Origin: Ipomoea triloba
Taxonomy: Eukaryota > Streptophyta > Magnoliopsida > Solanales > Convolvulaceae
Assembly (NCBI RefSeq): GCF_003576645.1
Contig: NC_044920.1
Span: forward strand, 20,315,611 to 20,379,610
Direction: 5' to 3'
Length of the DNA stretch: 64,000 bases
Shown: positions 1-11,548 of the stretch, piece after piece
Numbering within the stretch: position 1 is the stretch's first letter
How the letters are laid out: the number at the start of each line of letters is the position of its first letter
Program-made: the position numbers and the translations under genes
The notes under the pieces: model-generated
Told to the model about the DNA's origin: nothing
The model's input: the letters and a program-made list of their open reading frames with translations, nothing else
Databases searched by the model: none

Positions 1-76
1 AAAAAAAAAAAAAAAAAAAAAAAAAAAACAATAATAGTAAAATAAAATAAGTTAAAATTTTGTTCCTTTGATGTAG

Positions 77-182
77 GTTGTTGAAGTGGGTTGAAAAAGC
101 TAATGCCTCAGAGAATGCCCAGACTGTAAGGGTATTGATCTTAGACATGTCTAGTAAGTTTGCTTTCACTAATTATATGAAA

Positions 183-227
<45 letters not shown>

Positions 228-606
228 AAATTCCAAATGTTTAACGATATTATATGATAATAATTGTAAACTTTATGTGTTCAGATGTAACCAATACAGA
301 TACATCCGGAATTGTTGTGTTAGAAGAATTGTATAAGAAATTGGCTTCACAAAACACACAAGTGAGTCGATCTCTCATATTGACATAAGATATTATTACA
401 TGTTAATGCAAATCAAATCACTTAGTGATACTAATTAACAATTTTTATTATTGCAGTTAGCTATTGCCGGGCCAAGGTGGAAGGTGATTGAAAAATTAAA
501 GAAAGCCAAAATTGTAGATAAACTTGGGCGAGGGTGTTTTTTTCTAACTATCGGCGACGCTGTCGCCGCTTGCCTGGATTTTAAAATGATTACTCATCAC
601 GTTTGA
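77..606 (+). CDS. Sulfate transporter (SULTR, group 3-like), C-terminal three exons (partial)
   Basis: Three exons, 77-153, 285-361 and 457-606 (stop TGA 604-606), join in phase with GT-AG introns. They encode about 100 residues of a STAS domain, the cytosolic C-terminal regulatory domain of plant SLC26-type proton/sulfate symporters. Visible marks are VLILDMSNVTNTDTSGI, with the conserved DTSG loop, then LEELYKKLAS, LAIAGPRWKVIEKLKKAK and FFLTIGDAVAACL. The PRW.VI.KLK and FLT.G.AV.ACL patterns fit plant group 3 better than groups 1 or 2; this is from family knowledge, not a computed tree. The membrane domain lies left of the window. No stop or frameshift is seen in the visible exons, so the gene is probably intact. 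Confidence 0.88.
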
Positions 607-1035
607 TGAAAACAGTAATACTATTCATTTCTTTAAAAACTTTTCTCATAATTTTCTTTCCTGATATGTCACTGTAATAATTATAAGCGGTATCATAAGG
701 AAATTTAAGAGGAAAAATTTAAAGAGATCAAAAAGAAAATTACTCCGTATTTTTGAAATATGATTATAACATTTTGTGTAATATTTTTCATCCTAAATTT
801 GTATGTAAAAAGAAACAAAAAAAAAAAAAAAAAAACCTTTTTGGTCCGCCCTTACATAATTCTTGAGTTATACTTGAATTGGTGGTATAGAACTGTGGGG
901 TCAACTTGACAATGATTGGCCATTTAGCATGACTTTTAGAATAATTGATTCACTCCAAGTTCCAACATCAAGTTGAATTACGACTATATTACAAATTGGG
1001 CCAAGCCATCATTTCTGGCCCACATATCAAGTCGA
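607..1035. other. 3' flank of the sulfate transporter, no gene
   Basis: AT-rich sequence that presumably holds the 3' UTR. A poly-A run lies at about 818-836. No coding signal was seen. Confidence 0.5.
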
Positions 1036-1280
1036 CAATCATTATTGCATGGACCATAAATAAAAAGTACATTTTTAATATACTAAAAATAAATTATTTT
1101 TGTACATAAAGTACATTATTTTAGGGTACATTATTTTTGTACTGAAGGTACATTATTTTATTGTACTATAAAATAATGTACCTTTAGTACAAAAATAATG
1201 TACTTTCAATACAAAAATAATGTACCTTATGTTCATGGTTCACACACCTATGTGAACCATGGTCCACACAATAATTTGCC
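1036..1280. mobile_element. Short non-autonomous MULE (MITE-like), 245 bp
   Basis: The element starts CAATCATTATTGCATGGACC and ends with GGTCCACACAATAATTTGCC, imperfect inverted ends. Flanks TCAAGTCGA (1027-1035) and TCAAGTCAA (1281-1289) are a 9-bp target duplication with one mismatch. The interior is a palindrome of TACATTATTTT / AAAATAATGTA blocks. The ends match the GGCAAATTATA / CAATCGTTATA group seen elsewhere in the window. Confidence 0.65.
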
Positions 1281-1828
1281 TCAAGTCAATTGTTTTTTTT
1301 TTTTTTCACACGACATGCATTTTCCTCTCTATTATTTCTTCATTAACTACATTCCTGCAACACACATTTTTATAATTTATGAAATACATTATTTTAGAAC
1401 ATAAAATACATTATTATAACTCATAAAATATATTATCTTAACTTAGAAGGTTCATTATTCTAATACATAAATTAAAGTACATTATTCTAACTCATAATAT
1501 CCATTATCTAAGCACATGATAGTCAATTCATCAATACCGAGAGCTTACTAGAGATACATTTTTATCATTCATAAAATACATTATTATAAACCATGGACAA
1601 TTGCAATACTTACTAAAGGTACATTATTCAAACCAATAATGGACAGCTCGTGAATACTAAATTAAAAAACTTACCCAACATACATTTTTATAACTCATAA
1701 AGTATATTATCTTACCCCAGAACTCCAGAAGGTTCACTATTCTAACACATAAACGGCTGAGCAAACGTCGTTATTGACTAACGGAATATTTTTAACATCA
1801 AAATGACGTCGTTTTTAACCGTGGTTGT
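1281..1828. other. AT-rich spacer with a MULE terminus relic
   Basis: No gene. Dispersed ACATTAT words resemble the interior of the MULE-type insertion in the beta-xylosidase intron (38.5-38.75 kb). AATGACGTCGTTTTT at about 1803-1817 matches the subterminal ACGACGTCGTTT signature of the same group, so this is probably another truncated element. Confidence 0.4.
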
Positions 1829-3350
1829 AACACCCCTAACTCACAGGCTGAGATAAAGGCAATAAACTTAAGAAAATGCTAGAGATATCTCAACACTTAA
1901 AAAAATGAAATGCGAAAGCGAAACTATATTATAGCGGGGTGTTACGCCATATCTAAGTTCAACCACAACCTAGATGCTAAGGCTAGTTCCGCATAGTCAA
2001 ATAATCCTCAAACTGAAACATAATAAATCCATTATTACACCCAACCAAGTTCTAAGGCACGCAGGTCCAAATGTCTAAACATCAAACTACTAAGATAGAA
2101 CATAAAAGATGAATAGAACGATAAACTAGCGCGCTCACGTACCGGTTCTACTCCATACTTGGAAAACATTTAATAAAACATTAACAAAAAAATGCTAAGT
2201 AATACTCCATTCACACTCGTAAGGATACATAGATGTATCATAGTGTTGTAAATAGGTTTTACTCACGCATATAGAATATATGGCAACGAAATCATCATTG
2301 TTTAAATATCATAAGACTCAACAATAAATAGGCTGAATGGATCATAAACCAAAGACATCTCAACAAGCTCAATATCAAGGAATGAATCCACAAGACCAAA
2401 ATTCAATAACAAGACACTCAAATAAGGTACAACCTCAATTGAACAACAATTAAGGTAACCAACCAACCAATAGACTCAAATTACTCAACATAGAGTGACA
2501 CAACCAAGAATACAAAATATGCTTAAGAATCATAACACTCAGAATGAACCTTAGGAATCAAATATAGAATGACAAAGTACTAGATATCAGAAATAGACAT
2601 TGGAACAACAACGAACTATAACTGACGGTACAAGCTGGCGGACTACAATGCACCACCACACTGGACCGCTAGAAGCAACGGAGCAGCCTCACGAGCCACA
2701 CCACTCCGCCACACCACACCACCTTTGCCCTTGCGGATCAGCTTCGAGGGACACATTATACTGCTAGTCCGCACCGCAAGAACAACAACAACGCACAGAA
2801 TCTCAGACTCTGAACAGTATACACGATAGACACAGTAGCTCATTCCAATACCCATAATATGATCAGAATATACATCTCAGAGGTCAAATAACACATGGAA
2901 TCCCTCAAAATAACAACAATCATACCAAGAATCAAGAATAACCAACATAATCCAAGAATACACAAGCTAAGCTCAAGAATCAAAGCAATACTCAAGCTAT
3001 TTTAAGGAATAATTCTCAGGATTCCAAATACACCAAATACACATACATAAGAGAGTGAAAATATATAGGTTTTGTGAGACATGGAGTGTTACCTTTCAAG
3101 CTAGCTATCCAACTAAAACCTCCAAGAACTCAACCTAGCAAGCCACCACCTCCTTGATCATCATGATCTTTCTTGAAGAACAATAAAAGAAGGATCTTTG
3201 CTTGAATCTTGAAGATGGAATAATGATCGATTTTTGAAGGAGAAATGGCGTGAGAGAGGAGTAGGGAAGAGAGAGAGAGTGTGTGATCTCTAGATAAGGC
3301 TAAGTCTTGAATATATACTTCAATACAAAGTGAAGAAGAAAGATTAAAAT
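1829..3350 (-). mobile_element. Probable LTR-retrotransposon-derived sequence (LTR-like, minus)
   Basis: The stretch starts TGTAACACCCC, a common edge of Ty3/gypsy LTRs. At 3180-3310, read on the minus strand, it has a leader-like CT-rich segment (ACACACTCTCTCTC). No protein domain is present, and no clean TG..CA pair or 5-bp target duplication was found, so the boundaries are approximate. The call rests on the terminal motif and composition only. Confidence 0.33.
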
Positions 3351-3410
3351 ATTTGATTTGACATTTTTCCCCTCAATTTTAACACCTATTTAACATTGAT
3401 TTAACAGAAG

Positions 3411-3645
3411 GACCAAAATTGATACAAAATCAATAGTTAAGGGACCAACTTTGGTAAAATTAAAAGCCGAGGACCAAAATTGGTACAAAATCAATAGTTA
3501 AGGAACCAACTTTGGTAAAATTAAAAGTCGAGGACCAAAATTGGTACAAAATCAATAGTTAAGGGACCAACTTTTGTAAAATTAAAAGTCGAGGACAAAA
3601 ATTGGTAAAACTCAATAGTCGAAGGACCATTTTTGGAATTAACTC
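3411..3645. repeat. 61-bp tandem repeat, about 3.8 copies, ending in a MULE-like terminus
   Basis: Copies start at about 3411, 3472, 3533 and 3594 (GGACCAAAATTGGTACAAAA... and GGGACCAACTTTGGTAAAA). The right edge reads AGTCGAAGGACCATTTTTGG then AATTAACTC. In reverse complement this is the same terminus (GAGTTAATTCC...GGTCC..CGACTAT) that bounds the 54975-55497 element, so the array is probably an expanded TIR. Confidence 0.7.
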
Positions 3646-3715
3646 TATTCTTAATAATTAAATTTTTACCAAAGATATATTCTATAATTAAATTTTTTCC
3701 CCAATTCGATATTCT

Positions 3716-3722
3716 ATAAATT
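3716..3722 (+). promoter_or_regulatory. TATA box candidate of the 15-exon gene
   Basis: TATAAAT lies 80 bp upstream of the ATG at 3802. The same TATAAAT stands at an equivalent distance in the broken copy (63622, ATG 63708). Confidence 0.45.
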
Positions 3723-3801
3723 GGGGCTTGCCTACTTCATTTCAATCAAACAAGTGAGAGAATTACCTCCGCGCTTTCTTTTCAAATCACTGGGCATTCC
3801 A

Positions 3802-6141
3802 ATGGCGGCGTCTTCTACACCTTCTTGGTATCTGATATTTTTCTCTTTACCTGATTTTCATAGATTTAGTTATTTGAACAAAAGTCATTTTCCCAAAATT
3901 TTATAATTTTTCTTTGGAGATTTATAGTGCTTAATTTTGTACTTTGTCTAGTTGTACCTTTATACAAATATAAAGAGAAATTGTATGATTTCTCCAAGTG
4001 TGCTATGAAATGTCCGATTCGTATAGAATATATTTCTTTATGTTAAACGAAAAAAAATTACTTGTTCGACCATCATTACTTGTTGCCAGGGGACATTTGG
4101 TGTCTAATAATAATGAAGATTGCGGAGACAACCATCAATTAACTCCGCCCTCATCTTTCCAAGTATGATGTTTTAAACTTTATTCACTTTTATATTAATT
4201 GTTCACTTTTTCTATGTTTGAATTTATCATGCTTTATGTTTATTTAATACTTTTAAATAAAAATTAATGATAAATTTGTGTAGAGCGTTTGGCATTCACA
4301 TTCCTTTGAGTCTCATCAATTTCAACAAGCTTTACCAATGACTGATCAGTTGAATTCTGTAAACTTATATTCAACATTTCAGTCGGAATCATCAAGGTAT
4401 ATATGTTTTGTTTTCTCTTTACATAAATATTTTGTATCCTTGATCTATTGATGATGAGGCTTGATTTCAATTGTAATATATGTTTATGCTAAGAATATTT
4501 ATGTTATATCTAAGTAAAATTAATTTCTATAATTTTCTTTTGTGTAACTTGGGTTGTTAGGTGGTTAGGGTTTACAATAATTGATAAGATTGATGTTAAA
4601 CAATTTTTTTTTGATCTAAGGAGCTGAGGTTAATATGTGGTCATTCTTTTATATGATATATTTTTTTACACATCTAAGAAGGTTAATCTGTGATCATACT
4701 TTTATATGATATTTTATGCACATGTTGTTTAATCACAAAATCTTGCATATATCTTTTTGTGCTTGATGCTATCATGATTCAACATGGGATGTGCTATCAC
4801 TAAAAAATGACTAAATTGGACATGAGTTGATCTAGCATGATATGGTTGCAAAATTTATCAATTGATAGATTTCACCCAATTAGATATAATTACTTGAATT
4901 TTGGTTTAAAACTAAATGGATAACCTTCATAATCATGTTATCATTAGAAAGAAATTGAGGGTTTGTGAATTGAAATACCATTTCTATCCACGTACTTTTC
5001 TATCTACTGATGTAATAGGTTTTGACAGTAATAAATTAGTAATTTCTTAGAGGCAATAATTTCTATCTATCCAAAAAATGGACTCAAAAAACAGAAGGAC
5101 AATTTAAGGGCCTTGTAGAAATTAAACTTTTCCTTTATTACCCAAGAAATGGACAAAAACAATTTGACTTTTATTACATGTATTCTCTAATTCCCTTACT
5201 TTTACTCCCTGATATGGTAGGCAATGATAAGCTATTGTTATTATGTGAGTCCCAAAAGGAATGTCTACAGCAAAAATTTAAGTGTGTGAGTAAAATTTGG
5301 TAGTGAACATACTAATTTTCAAACATTTTGTTAGTAAACTTCTATTGATAGTGTTAATGACCTTGTAGTCTAGTGGCTCGAAGTGACTCCCCGGATAAGA
5401 TGTCAAGCTTCTATTTCTCTTTTTATAGATTTAAAAGGTAAAAAATTTTCAATTTTTGTCTGCCATTTCCTGCCTTCAATTTCAAATTTCCATCCACTCA
5501 TCAAGTAGCTAGGCATAAACATTACATTTTTCCAACCCAAAACATTTTCCATTCAAAAAAAAAATGTTTCCATTCCACCAGTAAAATAGTCGATGAAAAT
5601 CTCCATCTATTCATATATGCATTTGAGAAAGTTCATATATTCATAATATTGTATGTAAAATTAATAAGGTGATGACCCTCTCAAGAAATTATACTATAGT
5701 TTGAAAATTTTATATTAACTTAATACACTATAAATAAAATTCTTAAAACTAAAATGTTATATGAGTTTTAAGATTACTAAAATATCAACGAGTAAAGGTA
5801 TGTATGTATGTATAGAAATGAATATTGTATATATCACTATTTTAAAAGAAATTATATATTTTGAAACATTTGTCATTTGTTGTATGTCAGGGTTGTGGCT
5901 AACTCTGCATTTGGAATCCCTAATCCTTTGCAGTTGCCTATAACTTCCCAGGTTGATTACTTTTCTTAAATAAATTTATTTATTGATTTATTTCTTTTTT
6001 AAAAATTTCTGGTCTTTTAAATTAAATTTTGTAAACTCTATGTAGGGGCAGCTAATTAACACAACCACAATGCAGCCATATATGAATCCTTACTCTACAA
6101 TGATTGGATCTAGCTATATTTCCCCTCCAAGGTACACTATC

Positions 6142-6187
<46 letters not shown>

Positions 6188-9100
6188 GTACAAATTTTTA
6201 GTAAAATTGTAGGTAACATAAAATATTGGATTTTGTTTTGAATTTCAGGCCTTCGTTGAGCTCTTTGAGTGAAGAATCAAATAACATTAATTTAAATATG
6301 ACGCCTCCACTGACGGTATATATATTATTTCCTGCTTCATATTATTATTTGTTCTTAGTTTTATAAAATTATTTTTAACAGTTTTTATTTTTATTTTTGA
6401 AATTTTAAGCCTTCAACAATGCCACCAATGGATAGTCTGCCTGCTGGCTTGTTTCCTACTGTACGTATATGACTGTTAAATAACACTCATTTGACACTTA
6501 CAATCAATATTTATGTAGCATATATTAAATAGATTTTCCAATTAGGTGTGTTTGAAAACTCAGAAAATGATTTCTGAAAATTAGTTTTCGGATTTTCAGT
6601 GTTTAGATGTGTCTGGAAAATCAAGTCAACAGAAATCACTTTTCGTTGACTTGGAAAAATAGGGTTATTTTGGAGGAAAATGACTTTCCAACAATGACAA
6701 CGTTAGTTTCTGGCAGAAACCATAGGTCTGGTTTTCGGCGAAAATCAGTATTGTCAACAAAAACATCTGAAGTCATCAATTTTGGATGATATATATTTTA
6801 TTTACTGATTTATTTCTTCTTTTTTTTTTAAATAAATTAAACTCTAAATCTGAAATATATGTAGGGGCAGCAAATTAACCAAACCCCAATGCACCCATTT
6901 ATGTTCCAGCACCTTGACTCTTACTCTACAATGGCTGAATATGTCCCCCGTCAAAGGTACTCTTATCTTATTATTATTGTTGTTGTTGTTGTTTTCTGTA
7001 CAAATTTTTATTAATAAAATTGTTGGTAACAGAGAATATTGGATTTTGTTTTGAATTCTAGGGCTTCTTTGTTCAATGTTATTAATCCAAACATAATACA
7101 TCCATCACAGTATATTACTACAAACGCAAGACCTCCACTGATGGTATATTTTTCCCTGCTTTATTATTTTGATATAAGACTCTATTACAATATAGTATCT
7201 GTGTTTATATATACTTTTCTAAATCTGTTGAAACACAAAGAAAAGAGTTAATGTTCGAACCTGTGACTTTCCATTTAGGAGAACCACAGTTATACCGCTT
7301 GACCACAAAATCTTTGCCTCCTTGTTTTATTATTATTTGTTCTTAAGGTTTTATAAAATTATTCTTAACAGTTCTATTTTTATTTTTAAACTTCTAAGAA
7401 TTCGACAATGTCCCCAACGGATAGACCACCAGGCTTGTGTCCTATTGTATATTCTGTTAAATAACACTCATTTGACACTTCCTATAAATATTTATGTAAT
7501 ATATATGAAACTAATAGATTTTTCAATTATTGTCAATAGAAACATCTGAAGTCATAAATTTTGGATGATATATGTATATATTTTGGTCTAATGTCTAAAT
7601 CATGTTTATTTATGGTTTTATGAAGGAGCGTAATTTTGGACTAGTTAATAATATGCGTACATCTCAAGGGCTAGGACGTGCATCTCGAGGACTAGGGCGT
7701 GCATCTCGAGGAAGAAGTGCAATTCGCACTACAAGGGTAACTTTAGTTATCCAGATATATGTAAATATCTAGTGTTTTATAATGTTTTTTTTTATTACAT
7801 TGCTATTTTTTAACCAAAGAAATACAAAAGAAAATACAAAAGAAAAAAAAAAAAGAAAATTTAGTCATTTGTTGCTTTTTCCTTTATTTTTTTTTTCTAT
7901 ACCTATAGATTGATAATATGACTAAAATGTTTTCTCCTTTTACATTTGTAAGAATTTGTTTAATAAATACCAATCTATTTATACATACTCATATTCTTAT
8001 ATATTAAGTTCTATGTGCATCACTACTATATATCGAATAGCTTGTGTAGTTCTTGTGTTCTACTCTATTGTTTGTAAATAAATTATGTATATAATTGTCA
8101 ACTATTATGTAGTATATTATGAAGGCACATCTGTTATCATTCTAAATGGACGATCAAAAAGATACAATCTTAGAAAGAATTGATTCGAGAAAACGAAACT
8201 AAAAATTGCAGGGCCGCCGTCGCGGGAATCGCGGGAGAAGATCCTCTCAAACAGTACTGGCTGGCTCATCCTCCCGCTCTGGGGTATGTCCTCTAAATTA
8301 ACCCTTCCAATATTATTAAATTTTGTTATCAAGAAACATTTTTATCAATAGTTTTTTTTTTAATTTAAAACTATTTTTGCACTAAGCATTGTCCATACGA
8401 TCGAGTAGCTTATAATATTTTATTATATATTTTTTTTAAAAAAGGCTGAAACTAATGCTAATGAGGAGAGGCCAGTAGGAAATATGCAGTCCCAGCAGTT
8501 TCAATCTCCCAACGCTCCAAACATAGCTTCACCAGCATGGACTCCCGGTCAATCATTGTACGTTCAACATCTATTTATAATTCATTTAATTTCTATGTAT
8601 TATCTTTATTTTTTGGGAAATTATTGACTAACCTACTGAAACACAAAAAGTTAATATTGTTTACACTGAGGCTCAAGCCTAGTTTTATTAAGTTAATTTA
8701 TGATAGATTTTTTAACCTTTTAGGTTAAATTGATATATGCATGTTATAACACAACATTGAATTGTTTAATAAATTGTTTTTTGTATAAGTTTATGGATTA
8801 TAACATGTTTAACATGTTATGTTCATGTCAAAGAGATATTTTGTGATACATATGTCTCAACACAAGATGAATATAATGCATGTTAATTAATATGGCATGA
8901 CCTATTTTAAGTTAATTGGGATAATAGATTAAGGAACATTTGGTTTAAGTTATGTGTTCAAAATCTCATATTAGTCTTTTTTGGTTTGTAAATGTGCAAG
9001 ATGCGTGCTGAAAAGTAATGTGAGATTTTTAAGAATGATTTTGTTATTAGTATTATTATTATTTTATTACATTTATCCAGTGGTGTCTTTAATGTGTTTT

Positions 9101-9727
9101 ACCTCTTTTAAAGTGCGTGTGTATATATATATATATTTCACAATTGTAAAATTACCTTGTGTAGGCCCGTTATGAATGGTCCGTATGATCCCAGATACAT
9201 GGATTTTAGCTTGCCAATTGATCCTCACCTCAGAGCCTTGGTGTTAAATCCAAGTTTCTTAAGTGGTAATAATTTTATTTGTATATTTTAATTTTCACAT
9301 ATTTTTACATATAATTGACTTGATTTTATTTATATCTTGATATCAAATCATTATAAAAGTGGTTATATATACTCTCTGCATTCTATTTTATTTGACTTAT
9401 TTTACTTTTTAACTAGGGTCAAATTGACTTAACTTTGAAGACAACTTTGTTATATGTTTTCCCTGTTTGCTCTAACAAAGCATAAGATACAATAATGTAT
9501 AACTGTATAAGTATAATCGTTTCTATTTTAGAGATCGAGTATAACTCAGATCGAAATGTCATAATAAAAAGTAAAAACTCTCACATTTTTCATATACATT
9601 GCTAATATTTAATTTCTATTTTTACTATCTTCAAAAAAAAAAAAATTTCTATTTTTACTTAAAAGTGTTTACTTATATGTAATTTGTTTATGAAGGTGCA
9701 GGCCAAGCCAATCAGAATCAGGAATAA
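3802..9727 (+). CDS. Unrecognised 15-exon gene, 375-residue low-complexity protein
   Basis: Exons: 3802-3827, 4090-4162, 4284-4396, 5891-5951, 6046-6131, 6249-6315, 6410-6460, 6865-6956, 7062-7143, 7399-7446, 7626-7736, 8212-8283, 8445-8557, 9165-9265, 9696-9727 (TAA). All introns are GT-AG, phases match throughout, and the total is 1128 nt with no stop. The protein starts MAASSTPSWGHLVSNNNED. It is rich in S, P, N, Q and M, with an Arg-Gly segment at about residues 250-286 (GRASRG twice, then GRRRGNRGRRS). It ends LPVMNGPYDPRYMDF...NQNQE. Exons 5-7 and 8-10 are a duplicated triplet. No signal peptide, membrane segment or known domain is seen. The RG-rich part could bind RNA or be arginine-methylated; that is inference. 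The 1.5-kb intron 4397-5890 might hide another exon. Confidence 0.75.
6546..6749. mobile_element. Tourist-like relic in intron 7
   Basis: GGTGTGTTTGAAAACTCAG at the left resembles the GGGTGTGTTTGG terminus of the 29483 element, and its GAAAATGATTTCTG is shared with it. The paralogous intron 10 runs straight from TTTTCAATTA to TTGTCAA and lacks this segment. The insertion therefore followed the exon-triplet duplication. The right terminus is missing. Confidence 0.5.
7251..7322 (-). mobile_element. tRNA-derived SINE relic in intron 9
   Basis: On the minus strand there is an A-box-like TGGTCAAGCGGTA followed by a B-box-like GGTTCGAACAT at tRNA spacing. There is no acceptor-stem pairing or anticodon arm, so it is a SINE rather than a tRNA gene. 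Confidence 0.5.
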
Positions 9728-10037
9728 TTACTGATCATCATTAATGAGGAATTGAAGCATTGCAGAATAAAATTTCCTTTTGAATCAAATTTATATTTGG
9801 ATTTACTTTGTCAGGAAACATATTTAGTTTGGATTATTTGCAGTATTTCGTTTGTTTTTACTAAAACTTTGTTAAATATTTCTGTTATGGCATGAATAAG
9901 GACGAACCAGGTGCATGTTGCTACATGCACCAAATACATTCCAATTTGCTTTTTTCTGTTTCAACCTACATTTATTTTTCTTTTTTTTTTACATACAAAA
10001 TTAATGCATAAAATATATCATTAAAAAACTATAATTT
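9728..10037. other. 3' flank of the 15-exon gene
   Basis: Probable 3' UTR. No gene is seen. Confidence 0.5.
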
Positions 10038-10052
10038 AGATGTATTAAATGA

Positions 10053-10175
10053 TGCCAAAGATCTTGTGGTCAAGTGGCACCCGGTGTCCCGATTAACACT
10101 CTCCTATGGAACAACTGTTGACTCGTTGTGCCCCAGAGACTACATTGTAACATAGTCAGTAGTACTAAAAAAGAA
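10053..10175 (+). mobile_element. SINE, 123 bp, with 15-bp target duplication
   Basis: The A-box region reads TTGTGGTCAAGTGGCACCCG, close to the plant Au-type SINE head, and the B-box is degenerate. It is flanked by AGATGTATTAAATGA at 10038-10052 and 10176-10190. The exact 15-bp target duplication proves retroposition. A related copy with a better B-box is at 43528. Confidence 0.8.
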
Positions 10176-10248
10176 AGATGTATTAAATGACACTCATTTT
10201 AATAATTTTTTTGAAAATAAATCTATAGGTACATAAAATCATTACTTT

Positions 10249-10870
10249 AGTATAATGTTTAAGTACATAAAGTTTTATTTTTATGAACATATAAGAATAT
10301 TATATTATTATAAATCAACTATAGAATGAAATAGTGAATGAAAATGCATAAGATGTACATTTAGTTTAGTATCTATGTACATTAAGGATTAGGCTTATGG
10401 ATGTATAGAATAAATATTATAAACATAGTATATGATCAATGTTATTACTTACTAGATATTGATGCATTTGTAGTATAATGTTTATCTACATTAAGTTTTG
10501 TTTTTATGAACATATAGAATGAACAACATTATGAACCTAACTATCATAAAATTAATGAAAATACATTTTATGTACATTTAGTTTGGTATTTATGTACATT
10601 AAGGTTTATGTTCATGGACATATAGAGCAAATATGAACATAGTATAGAATGAATGTTATTAAACATGCATGATGCTATGTAGTATAATGTTTATATACAT
10701 TAAGTTTTATTTCTATAAACATATAGAATGAACATTGTGAATTTATATTATAGAGTGAATAGAAATACATATGATATGATGTACATTTAATTTAGTATTT
10801 ATGTAAATTAAGGTTTAGATTTATGAACATATAAAACAACTTAATATAGGATAATGTTATTAAATATAAT
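10249..10870. repeat. About three diverged tandem units of roughly 210-220 bp
   Basis: AGTATAATGTTTA recurs near 10250, 10473 and 10681, each time followed by TACATTAAGTTTT-like and GAACATATAGAATGAAC-like words. No coding potential. Confidence 0.6.
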
Positions 10871-10879
10871 GCACTAGTT

Positions 10880-10995
10880 GACATTTAATATAAAACGACG
10901 TCATTTGGAACTAGGTTCACCATGCAGTGGGGACCTTGATCCATGATATAATTTACGCTCAACCAATAGTTATACCATGGACCCAGGTCCACCTT
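10880..10995. mobile_element. Two facing MULE-type termini
   Basis: AAAACGACGTCATTT ... GATCCATGATATAATTTACGC is a right terminus. A few bases later CCAATAGTTATACCATGGACC looks like a left terminus of the same group. The partner ends were not located, so these are probably relics. Confidence 0.45.
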
Positions 10996-11239
10996 GCAAC
11001 AATATAAATAATAACTAATAGAATTATATAGAAATTATTCAATTTTAAAATTTTTGAATTGAAATTTAAAAAATAAAAAATAAATTTGAAAATATCTATA
11101 ATGCAAAATATTAAATTAAATAGAAGATTTCAATTCTATCTAATTAGAATAAATAAAATTTGACATATTTATTTTAGATAAGAATTTTTATTTCACCTTT
11201 TAATAGAATATAGATTTTTTTCATTTAGTATAAATTCTA

Positions 11240-11275
11240 CTAGTATTTTTGCCCGTGCGTTTCACGGAATGAATT
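11240..11275 (-). mobile_element. Helitron 3' terminus (minus strand)
   Basis: Read on the minus strand: a CCGTG..CACGG hairpin in CCGTGAAACGCACGGG, then CAAAAATACTAG, the typical hairpin plus CTAG 3' end of plant Helitrons. The matching TC 5' end was not found. Confidence 0.5.
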
Positions 11276-11548
11276 TTCTATAATATGTTAAGAATATTTA
11301 GATCGATATATAAAAATGTAAATTATAATATCGAATATTATATAGTGCAATTGATCGATTATGTTTTCTGATGTTATCATTGCTTGAATTTGAGCAAATA
11401 ATTGCCAAATTAATAGCCAATGTGTATATATATGCATCCGGTGCTGAAACTTTAGACATTTTATATATCAATGTTTATGAGTTGTATTAATTAGGCTAAT
11501 TATCTCGTTGTCTAGCAATTCAGCTATAGAAATTATTTATACGGATGA

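Larger units (their letters stand above)
6046..7446 (+). repeat. Internal duplication of an exon triplet (exons 5-7 and 8-10)
   Basis: Exons 5 and 8 share GGGCAGC.AATTAAC and SYSTM/PYSTM-like codons. Exons 6 and 9 both end PPL(T/M), and exons 7 and 10 both read (P/N)STM.P.D..P.GL.P. The introns also match: both copies carry ATATTGGATTTTGTTTTGAA just before the second acceptor, and a TTATTATT run. Period is about 0.8 kb. The frame is preserved in both copies. Confidence 0.8.

Noticed and set aside
2643..2855. 70-codon minus-strand frame in a GC-richer patch
   Set aside because: No domain or splice context; lies in probable LTR-derived DNA.
7251..7322. tRNA gene suggested by A- and B-box words (also at 16078, 10053, 43528)
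   Set aside because: No acceptor stem or anticodon arm; SINE-derived.
8117..8332. 71-codon minus-strand frame
   Set aside because: Overlaps exon 12 of the 15-exon gene antisense; a shadow frame.
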